From contig JAMKCH010078931.1 in NCBI GenBank assembly GCA_023653785.1, positions 62,001-126,000 on the forward strand: a stretch of DNA of 64,000 nucleotides, read 5' to 3'. The notes beneath the pieces were generated by a model that was given only the letters and a program-made list of their open reading frames with translations, was not told where the DNA came from and did no database searches. Origin of the DNA: Ophioderma brevispina (taxonomy: Eukaryota > Echinodermata > Ophiuroidea > Amphilepidida > Ophiodermatidae). Within the stretch, counting starts at the first letter, position 1. The number at the start of each line of letters is the position of its first letter. Below are positions 35,340-46,675 of the stretch, piece after piece. Position numbers and translations under genes: made by a program.

Positions 35340-36950
35340 AGGTATAGCTATAACCTATTTTGTGTTTTTTAAGGCCATGCTAAGACAACTTCAAAGTACC
35401 ATTACACCCACACACATCATGTATGCAACTAAAACATTTCACTTCATGTAAAATGACTCGTCCCTTCATCACCCTCTTACGACTTAAGGGAAACAGCAGG
35501 CCTATTCTTTAACCCTGACCCCCCGTGGTTTATTTCCAGAATCTCACAAAATTATGACCAGCACTATGCTACCTTGTATCTTTCTAAAATTCTGTACATG
35601 ATCAAAAGTAGTGCCTTATTTCATTTTAAAATCAAGGGCGCAGCAGTGCTAAAAGTTAAAAACTTGTTTAAAAAAGGAATTTTATTACCACAATCCCCAC
35701 TGCTGCTTAAAAGTTTCCCTAGCCAACCCAAAGAGTGAAGCAACATAAAAAACCCTTGACTTTTAACTCCAGAACTGAATGCACATGCATAACTTAACAA
35801 CAATGAAGTCACTCTTAAGTCACTACCTGCTGGCCACAATGTAACCTTACAAAAGTACCATACAAACTGATGACATATAGGTGTGATAACTCAACCGGGC
35901 TGCATTGAGTACACAAAATGAAGTGCCAGGTTTATTCTGGTCTACTGTCAGTGAAAGGTGTCCAATGTTGACATGTCCATAAAATGTTATAACCAAAAAA
36001 TTCTTTTCTTTGATCCTCACTATTTTTATTTGTGTATTTTATCTGCATTAGACTCTTATCCTGGCGCAGCGGTCACCGAGATTTTGAATTCGTTTTAGCC
36101 ACAAACCTGGAGACCAGACAACATCCTAATTCAGGGAAACAACCCTAACTTGATCAAACGTTAGAAAGCAACTTGCGTCTGATTGCCAGAATAGATGGCG
36201 CACACACATAAGGGTACAATGGCAAAATTGGTGGTTGAAAAAAATGTTTCAAGCAATTTTGGACTCAAGCAAGCCCTGCTAATTTGAGGTGAAGTTTGTA
36301 CAGTGATAAAAAAACAGTCGACTCAGACTATTATATGCATGATATAACAACTATGTACTCACTGGCCCCTATGACCCCAATTTACCCTTTGACCCCATGT
36401 GTGGTGGGTAGTTTTCCAAAGCTTCACCAGGCGAAACGTCAACCATGCCAGCATGGTCACCATGGTTCAAACATGGTAGAACTGGCTTGGCCATAGTCCC
36501 AAACATAGTTTGAGAATGGCGCAACAAGTTTCACTTATGGTTGACATGGTTTTATATTAATAATTAATAATGCTCTTCCCAAGGTATAAAATGACTACCT
36601 GATAAATGACTCCTGAAATTTTAATGGCAGGGAGTGTGTCATTGGGTTTCGACACCCATATCAATATGGAATCAACCCAAATGTAACTGATCTTTGGCGA
36701 CCAATTCAAAATGTGTTCCATTGAATGCATTGGGTTCAAATTTTACAATTTTTCTTTCGCAACATGTAATAACTTTTTCAATTAAACAACATCATAGGCC
36801 AGAGAAAAAATGGTTTCCTTTGCTTTTGCTATACAATATTTACCAATTTCCTTACTGCATCATGACTATGGGGACCATTTTCCTATTATCATTTTTCTTG
36901 TCATATAAGCATGACTGTTGAATTGTCTTTTTTCAACACTTCTCTATAAC
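35340..36950. repeat. Duplicated block, left clean part
   Basis: Matches about 37408-39530 in direct orientation. Landmarks are AGGTATAG-TATAACCTATTTT, ATGCTAAGACAACTTCAAAG, ATTATGA-CAGCACTAT, CACTACCTGCTGG, AGATGGCGCACACACATAAG and CAAAGCTTCACCAGGCGAAA. No gene is recognised in it. Confidence 0.8.
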
Positions 36951-36954
36951 AATC

Positions 36955-37280
36955 TGGTCTGAGAGACTTCCTAAACTAACTGCATCCCAATGAAATACTT
37001 TAAAGACACGGGCTAATGAACCGTCTAAACTGCATCCCAGATAGAATACATTTCAAGCCCCTTGGTCTGAGTGACGTGTCTAAATTGCAATCCAGATAGA
37101 AATTACATTTAAAGACAATGGTCTGATTGACCATGTCCTAACTGCAATCCCAGATAAAAATACATTTAAAGACATGGTCTGAGTGACCATGTCTAAACTG
37201 CATCCCAGATAGAAAATACATTTACGACATGGTCTGAGTGAACCGTGTCTAAACTGCATCCCAGATAGAAATCATTTAAG
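36955..37280. repeat. 58-bp minisatellite, indel-rich version, about 5-6 units
   Basis: The unit holds GGTCTGAGTGACC, GTGTCTAAACTGCATCCCAG and AGATAGAAAATACATTTAAA. Units vary in length through small indels. This is the second version of the cleaner array at 39545-39885. Confidence 0.8.
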
Positions 37281-37407
37281 GGACATTCAGTTATCCTGTG
37301 GTGGTCATAACCTCTTCGTTTTGCTCTTCTAGTTCTCACATAAAAACAATTATAAATAAACCTATGCTAAAGTGTTCTGGACATCTCCATTTCAAATTAG
37401 TATCAGG

Positions 37408-39530
37408 TATAGTATAACCTATTTTCTAGGCCCATGCTAAGACAACTTCAAAGTAACCGTTAACAACCACATCTGTTGGATCCAAACAATTACAATCAAT
37501 AAAATAGCTCGTACCTTTCAGTCCTCTTACACATGAAGGGAATCACCGGTCCTATTCTTTACCCTGAGCCCCAGGGGTTTATTTCCAGGAAGTCTCACAA
37601 GAATTATGATCCAGCACTATTCCTGACATTGTATCTTTCTTAAAATTCTGTTACATGATCAAAATTTAGTGCCTATTCATTTGAAATCAAGAGTAGCAGC
37701 AGTGCTAAAATGTTAAAAAATTGTTTTAAAAATAAAGGAAATTTATTTTACACAATCCCAGACTCTGCTTTTTAAGTTCCCTAGCCCAACCCAGTAGTTG
37801 AAGCAAGCATAAAAAACCTTGACCTTTTACTCGGAATGAAAGCACATGCATAAACTTAACACCAAGAAGTTCACTCTGAAAGGGTCACTACCTGCTGGGA
37901 CACAATTAACCTTACAACAAAGGTAGGTTAACCAATACAGAACTGATGACGTAAGGTGGTGTAACTCACTGGGCTGATGAGTAACACAAAATTAATTCCA
38001 GGTTATGGTCTTGTAGTGAAAGGTGCAATGTTGACTTGTCCACAAAATGTGATACCAAAACATGCATTTTAAATATTATATTTCTAAATTGCCTCTTCAG
38101 GAAATTTATCCACCAAAAGAGGCCGATATCATTGTGTAGTTCCGATAAGGCTCAACAAGGATTATGATCCGCACGATTCCTACCTTGAATCTGTCTTATA
38201 TTCTGTATTATATCAGAATGTAGTGCCTTGCTTTTGTTAAATCCAGAATAGCAGCAGGTGCAAAAATGTTTTAAAATTTGAAAAAATAAGGAAATTTCTT
38301 ACACAAATCCCAGACTGCTGACTTTAAAGATTTCTCAGGCCCAACACAAGTAGTAAAAGCAAGCATTAAACCCTTGACTGTTACCGGGAAAGGAAATGCA
38401 CATGCATAAACTTAACACAATGTAACCTCACAACAAAAGGTAACCAAATCCAGAACTGATGACAGTATAGGTGTGTAACTCAACCTGGCTGATTGAGTAA
38501 CACAAAATGAGTTCCAGGTTTATTCTGGTCTACTGTCATTGAAAGGTGTCCAATGTTGACATGTCCATAAAATGTGATACCAAAAAATTCATTTTCTTTT
38601 GAGTCATCACTTAATTTATTTGGGTGTATTTTATCTGCATTAGACTCTTATCTGGCACGTCACCGAGATTTTGAATCGGTTAGCCACAAAACCTGGGAGA
38701 CCAGACAACATCCTAATTCAGGGAAACAACCATAACTTAATAACCGTTAGAAAAGCAAACTTGCTCTGATTGCCAGAATAGATGGCGCACACACATAAGG
38801 GTACAATGGCAAAATTGGTGGTTGAAAAAAAATGTTCAAGAAAATTGGACTCAAGCAAGCACTGCTAACTTTGAGGTGAAGTGTACAGTGATAAAAAAAC
38901 AAGCAGAACTCAGACTTATGCAGGATATAACTATGTCTCACTGGCCCCCATATGACACTAATTAACCTTTGACCCCATGTGTGTGGAGGTAGTTCAAAGC
39001 TTCACCAGGCGAAACGTCAACCATGCCAGCATGGTTCACCATGGTCAAACATGGTAGAACTGTGCTTGGCCATAGTCAAACATAGGTTTGAGAAATGGCG
39101 CAACAGTTCAACTTATGGTTGACCATGGTTTTATTATTAATAAGTAAATAATGCTCTTCACAAGTATAAAATGACTACTGTATAGAATGACTACCTGAAA
39201 AATTTTAAATGGCAGGGAGTGTGTAATTGTTCGGACAACATATTCAAATATGGAATAAACCCCAAATGGTTCAAACATGATCTTGGCGACCAAATTCAAA
39301 ATGTTTTCCATTGGATGCATTTGTTTCAAATTTTACAATTTTCTCAAAGATGTTAATAACTTTTTCAATTTGCAAACAAACACTCCATATGGCCAGAGAA
39401 AAAATGGTTTCCGTTGCTTTGCAGACAATGTTATTTAACATTTCCTTACTGCAGGCATACTATGGGGACCATGATTCCTATTATCATTTTCTTGTCATAT
39501 AAGAATGACTCTTGAATGTCTTTTTCAACA
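37408..39530. repeat. Duplicated block, indel-rich right copy with an internal third partial copy
   Basis: This is a second copy of 35340-36950. A third partial copy starts at about 38095 (TTCAGGAAATTTATC, also at 34805) and repeats the AATTATGATC-CAGCAC to AACCTGG segments through 38560. The order suggests overlapping noisy reads or complex tandem duplication. Confidence 0.75.
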
Positions 39531-39544
39531 CATTCTACTATAGA

Positions 39545-39885
39545 CAATCTGGTCTGAGAGAACATGTCTAAACTGCATCCCAGATAGAAAATACATTTAA
39601 AGACACGGTCTAAATGACCGTGTCTAAACTGCATCCCAGATAGAAAATACATTTAAAGACATGGTCTGAGTGACTGTGTCTAAATTGCATCCCAGATAGA
39701 AAATACATTTAAAGACATGGTCTGAGTGACTGTGTCTAAATTGCATCCCAGATAGAAAATACATTTAAAGACATGGTCTGAGTGACCATGTCTAAACTGC
39801 ATCCCAGATAAAAATACATTTAAAGACATGGTCTGAGTGACCGTGTCTAAACTGCATCCCAGATAGAAAATACATTTAAAAAGGG
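39545..39885. repeat. 58-bp minisatellite, six regular units
   Basis: There are six units of 56-58 bp with consensus GGTCTGAGTGACCGTGTCTA then AACTGCATCCCAG, AGATAGAAAATACATTTAAA and GACAT. Differences are mostly single substitutions (CATG/CGTG, AACTGC/AATTGC). It ends at a GGGACATTCAGTTATCC junction that also ends the array at 37280. Confidence 0.9.
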
Positions 39886-40458
39886 ACATTCAGTTATCCT
39901 GTGGTGGTCATAACCTCTTCTGTTTTGCTTCTAGTTCTACAGAATAATAAACAACAAATATACAATAAACCTATGCTGAAAAGTGTTTCTGACACTCCAT
40001 TTTCAATGAGTATTTTTATATGTTTCAGTTCCCTACATGCCAACGTGTTAATTTAATTATGCAGATCCAGACATTTAACTTAACAATCACTCTAATACAA
40101 AATGATTCAGTTAGCAAACCCAAAATTATCATCACCATATTCACCTTGCATGCTAAAGGGCCATGGTCTGGTCACTAATAGCCTCATTCCCAGAACCCCT
40201 GATTTTACTGAAGTGGTTGATATTTTGGTGAACGAAGAAAGCTACTATTTTTCTCATTTACCTTTAGAAATCTTAGGGCCGGCTAAAGGATATTTGGTTT
40301 GGAAATTATGAGCGAAAATGTGCCCTATTATGACCTGATCAAGGCCACTCCAAATCAATTAAATATCCCAGAAGCAGATAGGTATTATACTCAATTACAG
40401 TTGTGTGTTCCATAGGGGTATATAGAAATCACCTGGAATAACACATTGGCTGTACTCC

Positions 40459-40640
40459 AAAATTCCCTTAACCCCCCCCAAGGTCTGCAACCTTTGTTAG
40501 AGTATCTCTGATTGGCTCATTACATGATATAGCAGGGTATTAACCTCCGAGTAACCAATCAAAATAGATCTATATTAATGTATGCCCTAACATGTCTGTC
40601 TCATATAACCCTGTGAATAACCAATAGATCTTTTCAAATG
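40459..40640. mobile_element. Diverged copy of the TTAA MITE at 16160
   Basis: It begins TTAACCCCCCCCAAGGTCTGC and shares GAGTATCTCTGATTGGCTCA, TTAC-TGATATA and GAGTAACCAATCAAAATAGA with 16160-16300. The right terminus is missing or unrecognisable near AACCAATAGATC. Confidence 0.75.
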
Positions 40641-41269
40641 AACATCGGAAACATTCGGAGCAAAATACAAAGCACGCGAACAAAATACAATGTTGCATGT
40701 GATGACCCATTAGGAAGCTTATCCGGGGTCATCGTGTTTGGTAATCTTTGTTTTGAAAGGTCTATTGAATCAGGAGCTAAGCTCTATATCACCTCTCCCT
40801 TGCAGTCGATCGAGTGGACATGCAAGCCCTGCACCCAAGTGCGGGCATAATTACAAGCATGAACAAAGATGGCAAAACAAAAATGCTGACTGCTGCATCA
40901 AACTTTTAATTCCATAATTTCCCACTGCCACAACAAGGTGAAAACAAGAGTATAGTTCCCAGCGGGTTGAGCGTAATGGTCATTACAAAATACTTGACAG
41001 AAGGATGCTTTTAGCCTCAACTATCTCAGTTGTCTGTCTCCAAACTAAGCTTAGTGAATGACCACTGTGGCCAACCATATGTTAGGTGTATTCATGAACC
41101 AAACATATACCATTATCTACCTGAGACAATTCTGTTAGCATTTACAGGGAGTTGTGGCTTGTTAGTTCCTTCCCATTAAAACTAATTAAGATTGATTAAA
41201 ACTGGGTATTAATTATGCTAGGAGTTTTTGATGGTCACTTCAGCCATTGACTGGACACTGGTGGTATAA

Positions 41270-42221
41270 GGGCCATTCTCCGATAAAGTGTTCAAAAAGT
41301 GGTTTTTCGTGTCCCTCACAGTCATGCACAGTTTAAAGCTTGTTTTTGCCCGTTTTATTATTAATATAAATTATACTTAGGAGTTAGTTTTCAAAATGAT
41401 CTGAACTAGAAGTTGAAACCGTGTGAGAAAGTATCAAGCAATAAGGCTAAAGATGCACAATTCTTGCTTATCGCAATGTCGCCAGCCCAAATCCGTTCTT
41501 TAAAATGTGTCCCTGCTCGTTACACAAGAGCGCATATCACAGATTACATTGCATTTTATCAGCCTCTATTATGCCCTAATTATTAAGTTTAAAACATGAT
41601 AATATTGGATTATTAAAGTTTCGCAAGAGTTCTCTGAGAGCATGTCGCCAATATTGCAGCCAGATATGTTACCATGATTCGAATGGATACAAAATTGCTA
41701 AACATAACGGAACAATATTCCAATATGTGATAAATCGGGCAGATGTCAATGTTATATTATACATGTTTTGCATAAAAATCTGGTTTCAAAGTAACAATTT
41801 CCAGCCCTAGTAATGAAAGAAATCCCTCATGTTACGTTCATACCGCGCCAGATACGTTACCTCCCTCCCACTATGCTCTTGCAAAACACTGTGATACATA
41901 AAGTCAAATACCACACCATGCTTAGGTATGAAGGTAATACCTGATAAGGTATAGAGACTAAGTCAGTGAAGCATGTACTTTCATCAAGAACATCACGACT
42001 AAGAAAAAGGCCAGCCAGATACGTTACCCAGATTACGTTACTTCAGTGTTAACGTTAAGCTATTATACTAAAAAATCGGATATTGTTTAAGATCACCCAT
42101 GCATTGTTCTGTGTTCTGAGGATATTAAAGTTCTCAATTTTCAATATTTTTCATGAATTCCTTGATGTTGATATTTGGTCATTTTGGAGACCAAACTTGA
42201 ACACTTTTTGGAGAATGACCC
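41270..42221 (+). mobile_element. 952-bp TIR element, 4-bp target duplication ATAA (copy 1)
   Basis: The left end GGGCCATTCTCCGATAAAGT pairs with the right end, reverse-complemented GGGTCATTCTCCAAAAAGTG, each followed by TTCAA. ATAA flanks both ends (41266-41269 and 42222-42225). The interior holds GTAACGTATCTGG-type motifs, here as CCAGATACGTTAC at 41848 and 42015, and diverged versions at about 41658 and 42030. No transposase frame survives. A 4-bp duplication occurs for instance in Chapaev and Sola elements; I cannot choose. The same element is present inverted at 54883-55841. Confidence 0.9.
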
Positions 42222-42284
42222 ATAACATTCTTTCAGCATTAGGCGACGAAAATAAAAAACCCTGTTTTACGGGCCCGACCGACC

Positions 42285-42330
42285 CTGATTTTTCGATTTT
42301 TGGGTCGGTCGGGAAAGGGCAATCAAACAA
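42285..42330. repeat. Short palindrome CCCGACCGACCC / GGGTCGGTCGGG
   Basis: A roughly 12-bp inverted repeat is separated by an AT-rich loop, directly after copy 1 of the TIR element. It may be a hairpin of another small repeat. Confidence 0.6.
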
Positions 42331-42539
42331 TTTTTTCTTGGCCTTATATGATTTTTAAAAATGGTCAACATTGCAATACCCATAGTACAACTATGTAAAA
42401 ATACCAAAACGTAACAATGACCACTCTTAGCCTTTTAGGCATGATCGTTGCTAGTGATTTGACCGGAAATGTCATGTAAAGCGTGAAAAGTGCAAAAGTT
42501 AATGGGTTTATTAGGGTGGTTGCTGGGAAAATATCCAGA

Positions 42540-43535
42540 TGTTTTTCTGAAGCTCTACAGTAGCCTATAATGCCAGTTATGACTACTGTGCACCTGTGTG
42601 GAATGTGTTACCGTAAATGCAATATTGGAAATTAGGCAAAATCAGCATAGGGCTACTAGGCTGATTTTAGATCAAACGCAGGGGGGAACAGTCTTATGAT
42701 GGACAGATTGTGTAGTCTTAATCTTTTCTAAGCTGAGTTAGAAGGGACTATTTCTCAGTATCATTTGCATGGTTCGTGTCTAATAAAAAATATGTCTGTC
42801 ATTTTTCCAAATGGAGTGTCAAATAAGACACACAGATGATCTTACTTCCAAACAAGATGTCACTCCAAAAACCGATGCCTACTTTTTTTGCAAAATAGCC
42901 TATTTGGTCAGCTTCCCTGTTATCGGTTAAACTCACTCGTCGCTTAGAATCTCACTCATCACTTGCAGTATTAGTTCTTTAAACTCTTCTAAGGGAACAT
43001 TTCAAGAAAATCTGGTTTTTTTAATTTACACTAACATACACTCATTTACCTCCTTGGCACCTGCACTGACAATTTTACTTTCACACAGGCATTGCGACAC
43101 ATAACATAACAAAAGAGGGCTACTACATACACACCCACCCAATGCACACATACAAACACACAAAACCACCCTCATACACATACACACACACACACATAAT
43201 CACATACACACCACACACATTCAGTACATTTTAGCATATTTAATTTGTACTTATCACCTTTGGTCTTAATTATTTGTTTTGCAGAGTTTAGTTTAATTTT
43301 TGGAAATTTGTGCAAATATTTTGATGGTGCAATTGTTTTGATGTATGAATTTCTATGTTGTCTTGGGATCTTCTGAGTAGTGAGTGCTGCACCTTAGGTG
43401 ACAGGGCTTTTGTGATTCTCAGCACTCCATGGAAGCTCATAAGGTTTCATTTTTATTCTATATATTTTTCTTACTGCATCTTTGTATTGTTTATTGCTGT
43501 GTTGCCAAATGAATAAATAAATTAAAAGTGGATCA
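42540..43535 (+). pseudogene. LINE fragment: 3' end of reverse transcriptase ORF plus 3' tail
   Basis: Reading the plus strand with frameshifts gives YNASYDYCAPVWNVL, then QHRATRLILDQTQGGNSL. These match the segment just after the reverse-transcriptase core in non-LTR retrotransposons, where [YF]DYC..VW and 'Q.RA.R.I' motifs are conserved. Downstream are weaker matches, an AC-rich microsatellite (about 43130-43215), and a tail ending CAAATGAATAAATAAAT, typical of LINE 3' ends. In-frame stops and frame changes show that it is dead. The clade is uncertain (CR1/Jockey-like). Confidence 0.65.
43130..43215. repeat. CA-rich microsatellite
   Basis: Interrupted CACACA / ACACATACAC tracts lie within the LINE-derived segment. 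Confidence 0.85.
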
Positions 43536-43779
43536 CTAACCAAGTCTCCGCCCATTAATGTGGTTCGTGGATTGGGGTTGAGTTGGGATGGGGTGTGTCG
43601 GTATTTGGGGTAGTTTGTTAATGGATGAAGCAGTGCTTGTGTTTTGCAGAGGTTTGGTGATTTTGATCTTTTTTTAGAAAGAGGTTTCCAGATTTTTTTT
43701 CAAAATTAGGCTTGGTTTACATAAGGTCATTAGGATCAAAGAATTATATAAACCCCATGGTCTTGTGCCAGTAGTTATT

Positions 43780-44440
43780 ATGGCAAAGTTTGATGATTCT
43801 AAAGACTATTTGCAGTAGAATATTGTTAAGGTCACATAGGGGTCTTTAAAGATCAATCTGTGCACACCCCAAAAGTCCTAGAACCAGTGGTTGTTTAAGT
43901 TAGGTTGTCACAGCATTTTATGTGTAGAAGTGTTTTATAGGATTTTGACAAAATGGGGTCAAAAGGTCATGCAGAGTTAATAGAGGTCAATTGAATTATA
44001 GTGCATGGGCCTTGGGCAATTGGTTCTTTGTAGCAAGTTTGGTATTGCTATACAACTTTATTTGGAGAAAAGTATCAATTTCCAAAAAATGGGTCAAAGG
44101 TCAGGTAGGGGCATTGAGGTCAATCTGTGTTCTCCATGAATCCCGTCCCAGTTCTTTTAGGTTTTCGTGGTCACGAATCAATTGCCGAAAGTATACATAT
44201 AGGTTTATTTGTTGAAAGTATGTGATTTAATCAAATGGCTCAAAGGTCAGTGAGGTCAAAAGAGCACTTGGGGTCACTAGAAGTCAATTGTCAAGTGGGT
44301 CACTAAATGTCAATCTGGGCATACCCGGCTGGCCTGACCAGTTCTTTTCTTTTTTTATGTAATTTGTAGAATTTGTTTTGCAGGTTTATAGATTTTTACA
44401 AAATACATTTGCAGTTTTTGGACTGCGAGGTCGTCTGCCG
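43780..44440. repeat. Imperfect GGTCA-containing tandem repeats
   Basis: Segments of about 150-200 bp repeat a plan of GGTCAAAGGTCA or GGTCAAAAGGTCA, GAGGTCAAT, CAATCTGTG, then CCAGT and GTTTTGTA-like blocks. They diverge strongly. They merge into the denser array at 44450 and resemble sequence near 51845-51910. Confidence 0.5.
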
Positions 44441-44449
44441 TCATGATTG

Positions 44450-44990
44450 GTAATGGGGCAAAGGTCACATGAGTCACCAAGGTCACCAAGTCACTGAGGT
44501 CATTAGGTCAATGAGGTCACCAGTCACATGAGGTCAAAGGTCACCCCAAAAAACCAAAAACTGGCCCAACATGGTCACATGAGGTCACCATGGTTACATG
44601 AGGGCACCAAGGTCACATGAGGTCCACCAAGTCACATGAGGTCACCCATGTCACATGAGGTCAAAAAAGGTCACAGTGAGGTCACCAAGTTTCACTATGA
44701 GGTCACCAGGTCACTGAGGGACAAAGGTCACATGAGGTCATTAAAGTCACATGAGGTCACCATGGTCACATGAGGCACAAGGTCACCAGGTCACCCGAGG
44801 TCACTGAGGTCACAAAGTTCACAAGGGTCACATAGGTCATGAGGTCACAGTAGGTCACCAAGGTCACATTAGGACACCCAGGTCACATGTCCCCACGGTC
44901 ACATGAGGTCACCAGGCACTGGCAACCCAGGTCACATGAGGTCACTAGGACATGAGGTCATCAGGTCACCAAGGATGAATGAGGTCACCA
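44450..44990. repeat. Short tandem array of AGGTCACATG-type units
   Basis: Dozens of GGTCAC words in the plus orientation have spacing mostly of 9-10 bases, built from GAGGTCACC, AAGGTCACAT and variants. Many units are damaged by small indels. The half-site AGGTCA is the nuclear-receptor core, but here it follows from the repeat unit itself. Confidence 0.85.
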
Positions 44991-45450
44991 CCCCAAACAA
45001 TCCCACCCATCCATATAACCTTCCCCCTCCCCAATACACCCCTGATACCCCCTGTCCCCCGATACACCCTTCCCCCTCCACCAACACAGACCTCCCCGAT
45101 CACCCTCCCGATGCCCCATACCCAATAAATCCCACTCCCCAATACCCTGGGCCCCTCCCAAACACCCCACACAAAACCCCAAATCACACCACCCCCTCCC
45201 CAACACGCCACTCCCTCCCCAACATACCCACCACCTCCCCAACATCACACCCCCGCCCCAACATCCCACCCCCTCCCCAAACCCCACCCCGCCCCAACAC
45301 CCCCACCCTTTCTCCACCACCGACACAACAACATCCCCAACACCCCCTCCCCAACACCCCCTCCCCAACACAAACACCCCCTCCAAAAACAACACCCCTC
45401 CCCAACACCCCACCCCTCCCAACACCCCCACCCGGCCCCGTAAACATTTG
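44991..45450. repeat. C-rich low-complexity tract
   Basis: A loose repeat of CCCCTCCCCAACACC with very few G on the plus strand. Long frames on both strands here are composition artefacts. The same composition recurs within 57.15-60.18 kb. Confidence 0.85.
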
Positions 45451-46645
45451 ACCACAGAATACACTCACAGATACACAGAAAATCAAGAAAGAATAACAAG
45501 CAAATGAGCCCGCCCCCTGCACACGACCGTAATGGAACCTGGCTTGGTGATTGAACGATTATCCAATCATATACCTCTATTCGGCCAAAGCCTTCCCCCT
45601 TTTTTTTAAGTGTTGCATGACCCGGTGACCCATTCGTGTGGTAGTAAATGGCGATGGTATTTTATGAATGTTTTGTTAATCGTCCTGGGCTTGGATGGGT
45701 TTGACCGTTAGCATCATTTATACTTCTAAAATTAAACAATTTTACGTTAGGAATCATTGTGTGGAAATTACAAACAAGCATGGTAAACTAGGTCCCTCAA
45801 CTCTAAAAGGTAAAACTATATACAGATTTCTACTCGTTTTGAACGTTTTTGTGCAAAATTTTGCCCTTTCCAAATTCTTCCGCGAAAGGGCATCTTTTTC
45901 ATACTTTGCACTAAAATGAACCCTCAAAGACAAGAAAAAATGATTATATTTAGTGTAAAATGATGATAATAGTAAGCAGTAGTGATTTTACGTGAACCGA
46001 GGGAAAAACGGCGATAGTTCACCACCTCATGAGATGTTTACACGCCGTACAACGTCTAAGGGGTGTGCGCAACCTCGACGTGTGCTGACCTGCTGGCTGA
46101 TGGGAAGAGCTCATCGCCGACATCGGGCAGGCATTGCCTTGCATACCAGGTGCAGGCACACACTACAAATGCATATTCAACTTCATAAATGAAGCTTCAT
46201 TATGCAGCAAAATCAATACCTCAAATCAAAATTTCATATACTTAAAAAAAAGCAAAAAATAAAAAAAATAAAAAAAATAAACAATTATGGGTCCACGAAC
46301 TCCTTAATCGTACTAGAATAATCCGATAATGTAATCGTTATTTGTTGACATTCCAAATCAACCAGGGAACAAGAGTCAACAGTATCTGAGCTTGCGGTGA
46401 TAGTTCATCACAGCCGATCCCCGTAACAATTTCACATTAGTTATCACAATCAGGTTTGGAGCTTCAGCCGGTTACGAATATTACCCAAAAAAAGCCGGCG
46501 ACAGCCAAAGGAACATAACAACGGCCCATAATGCAATGGGCCACACAGAAACCAGCTCTGCTATGTCCGGTGACGTATGAGATGGCATGCATTGTGGCAA
46601 TGGCATTGGATTGGCAGAACAAAAACAAGTGTGGTGCAATCAACC
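45451..46645. other. Non-coding DNA; possible upstream region of the exon candidate at 46646
   Basis: Includes an AAATAAAA-type low-complexity patch at 46241-46282 and a short inverted repeat GGCCCAT/ATGGGCC near 46525-46541. TGACGTA near 46571 resembles a CRE-type site, by chance or not. No TATA or initiator is convincing. Confidence 0.3.
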
Positions 46646-46675
46646 ATGGCGGTGCCCTGTGGTGTCACCAATTTG
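46646..46675 (+). CDS. Candidate first coding exon, MAVPCGVTNL, weak
   Basis: CAACCATGGCGG is an excellent translation-start context. Ten codons later the sequence AATTTG/GTAAGTCAGT forms a near-consensus donor in phase 0. No downstream exon could be matched by eye and the peptide is not recognised. It could equally be a coincidence in 1.2 kb of non-coding DNA. Confidence 0.2.

Noticed and set aside
39545..39885. Possible CRISPR array at the 58-bp repeats
   Set aside because: Units are contiguous and near-identical with no spacers, so this is a minisatellite.
44903..45522. Pro/Thr-rich plus-strand frame and Gly/Val/Trp-rich minus-strand frames
   Set aside because: They read through the C-rich repeat; both strands are open at once, a sign of composition rather than coding.
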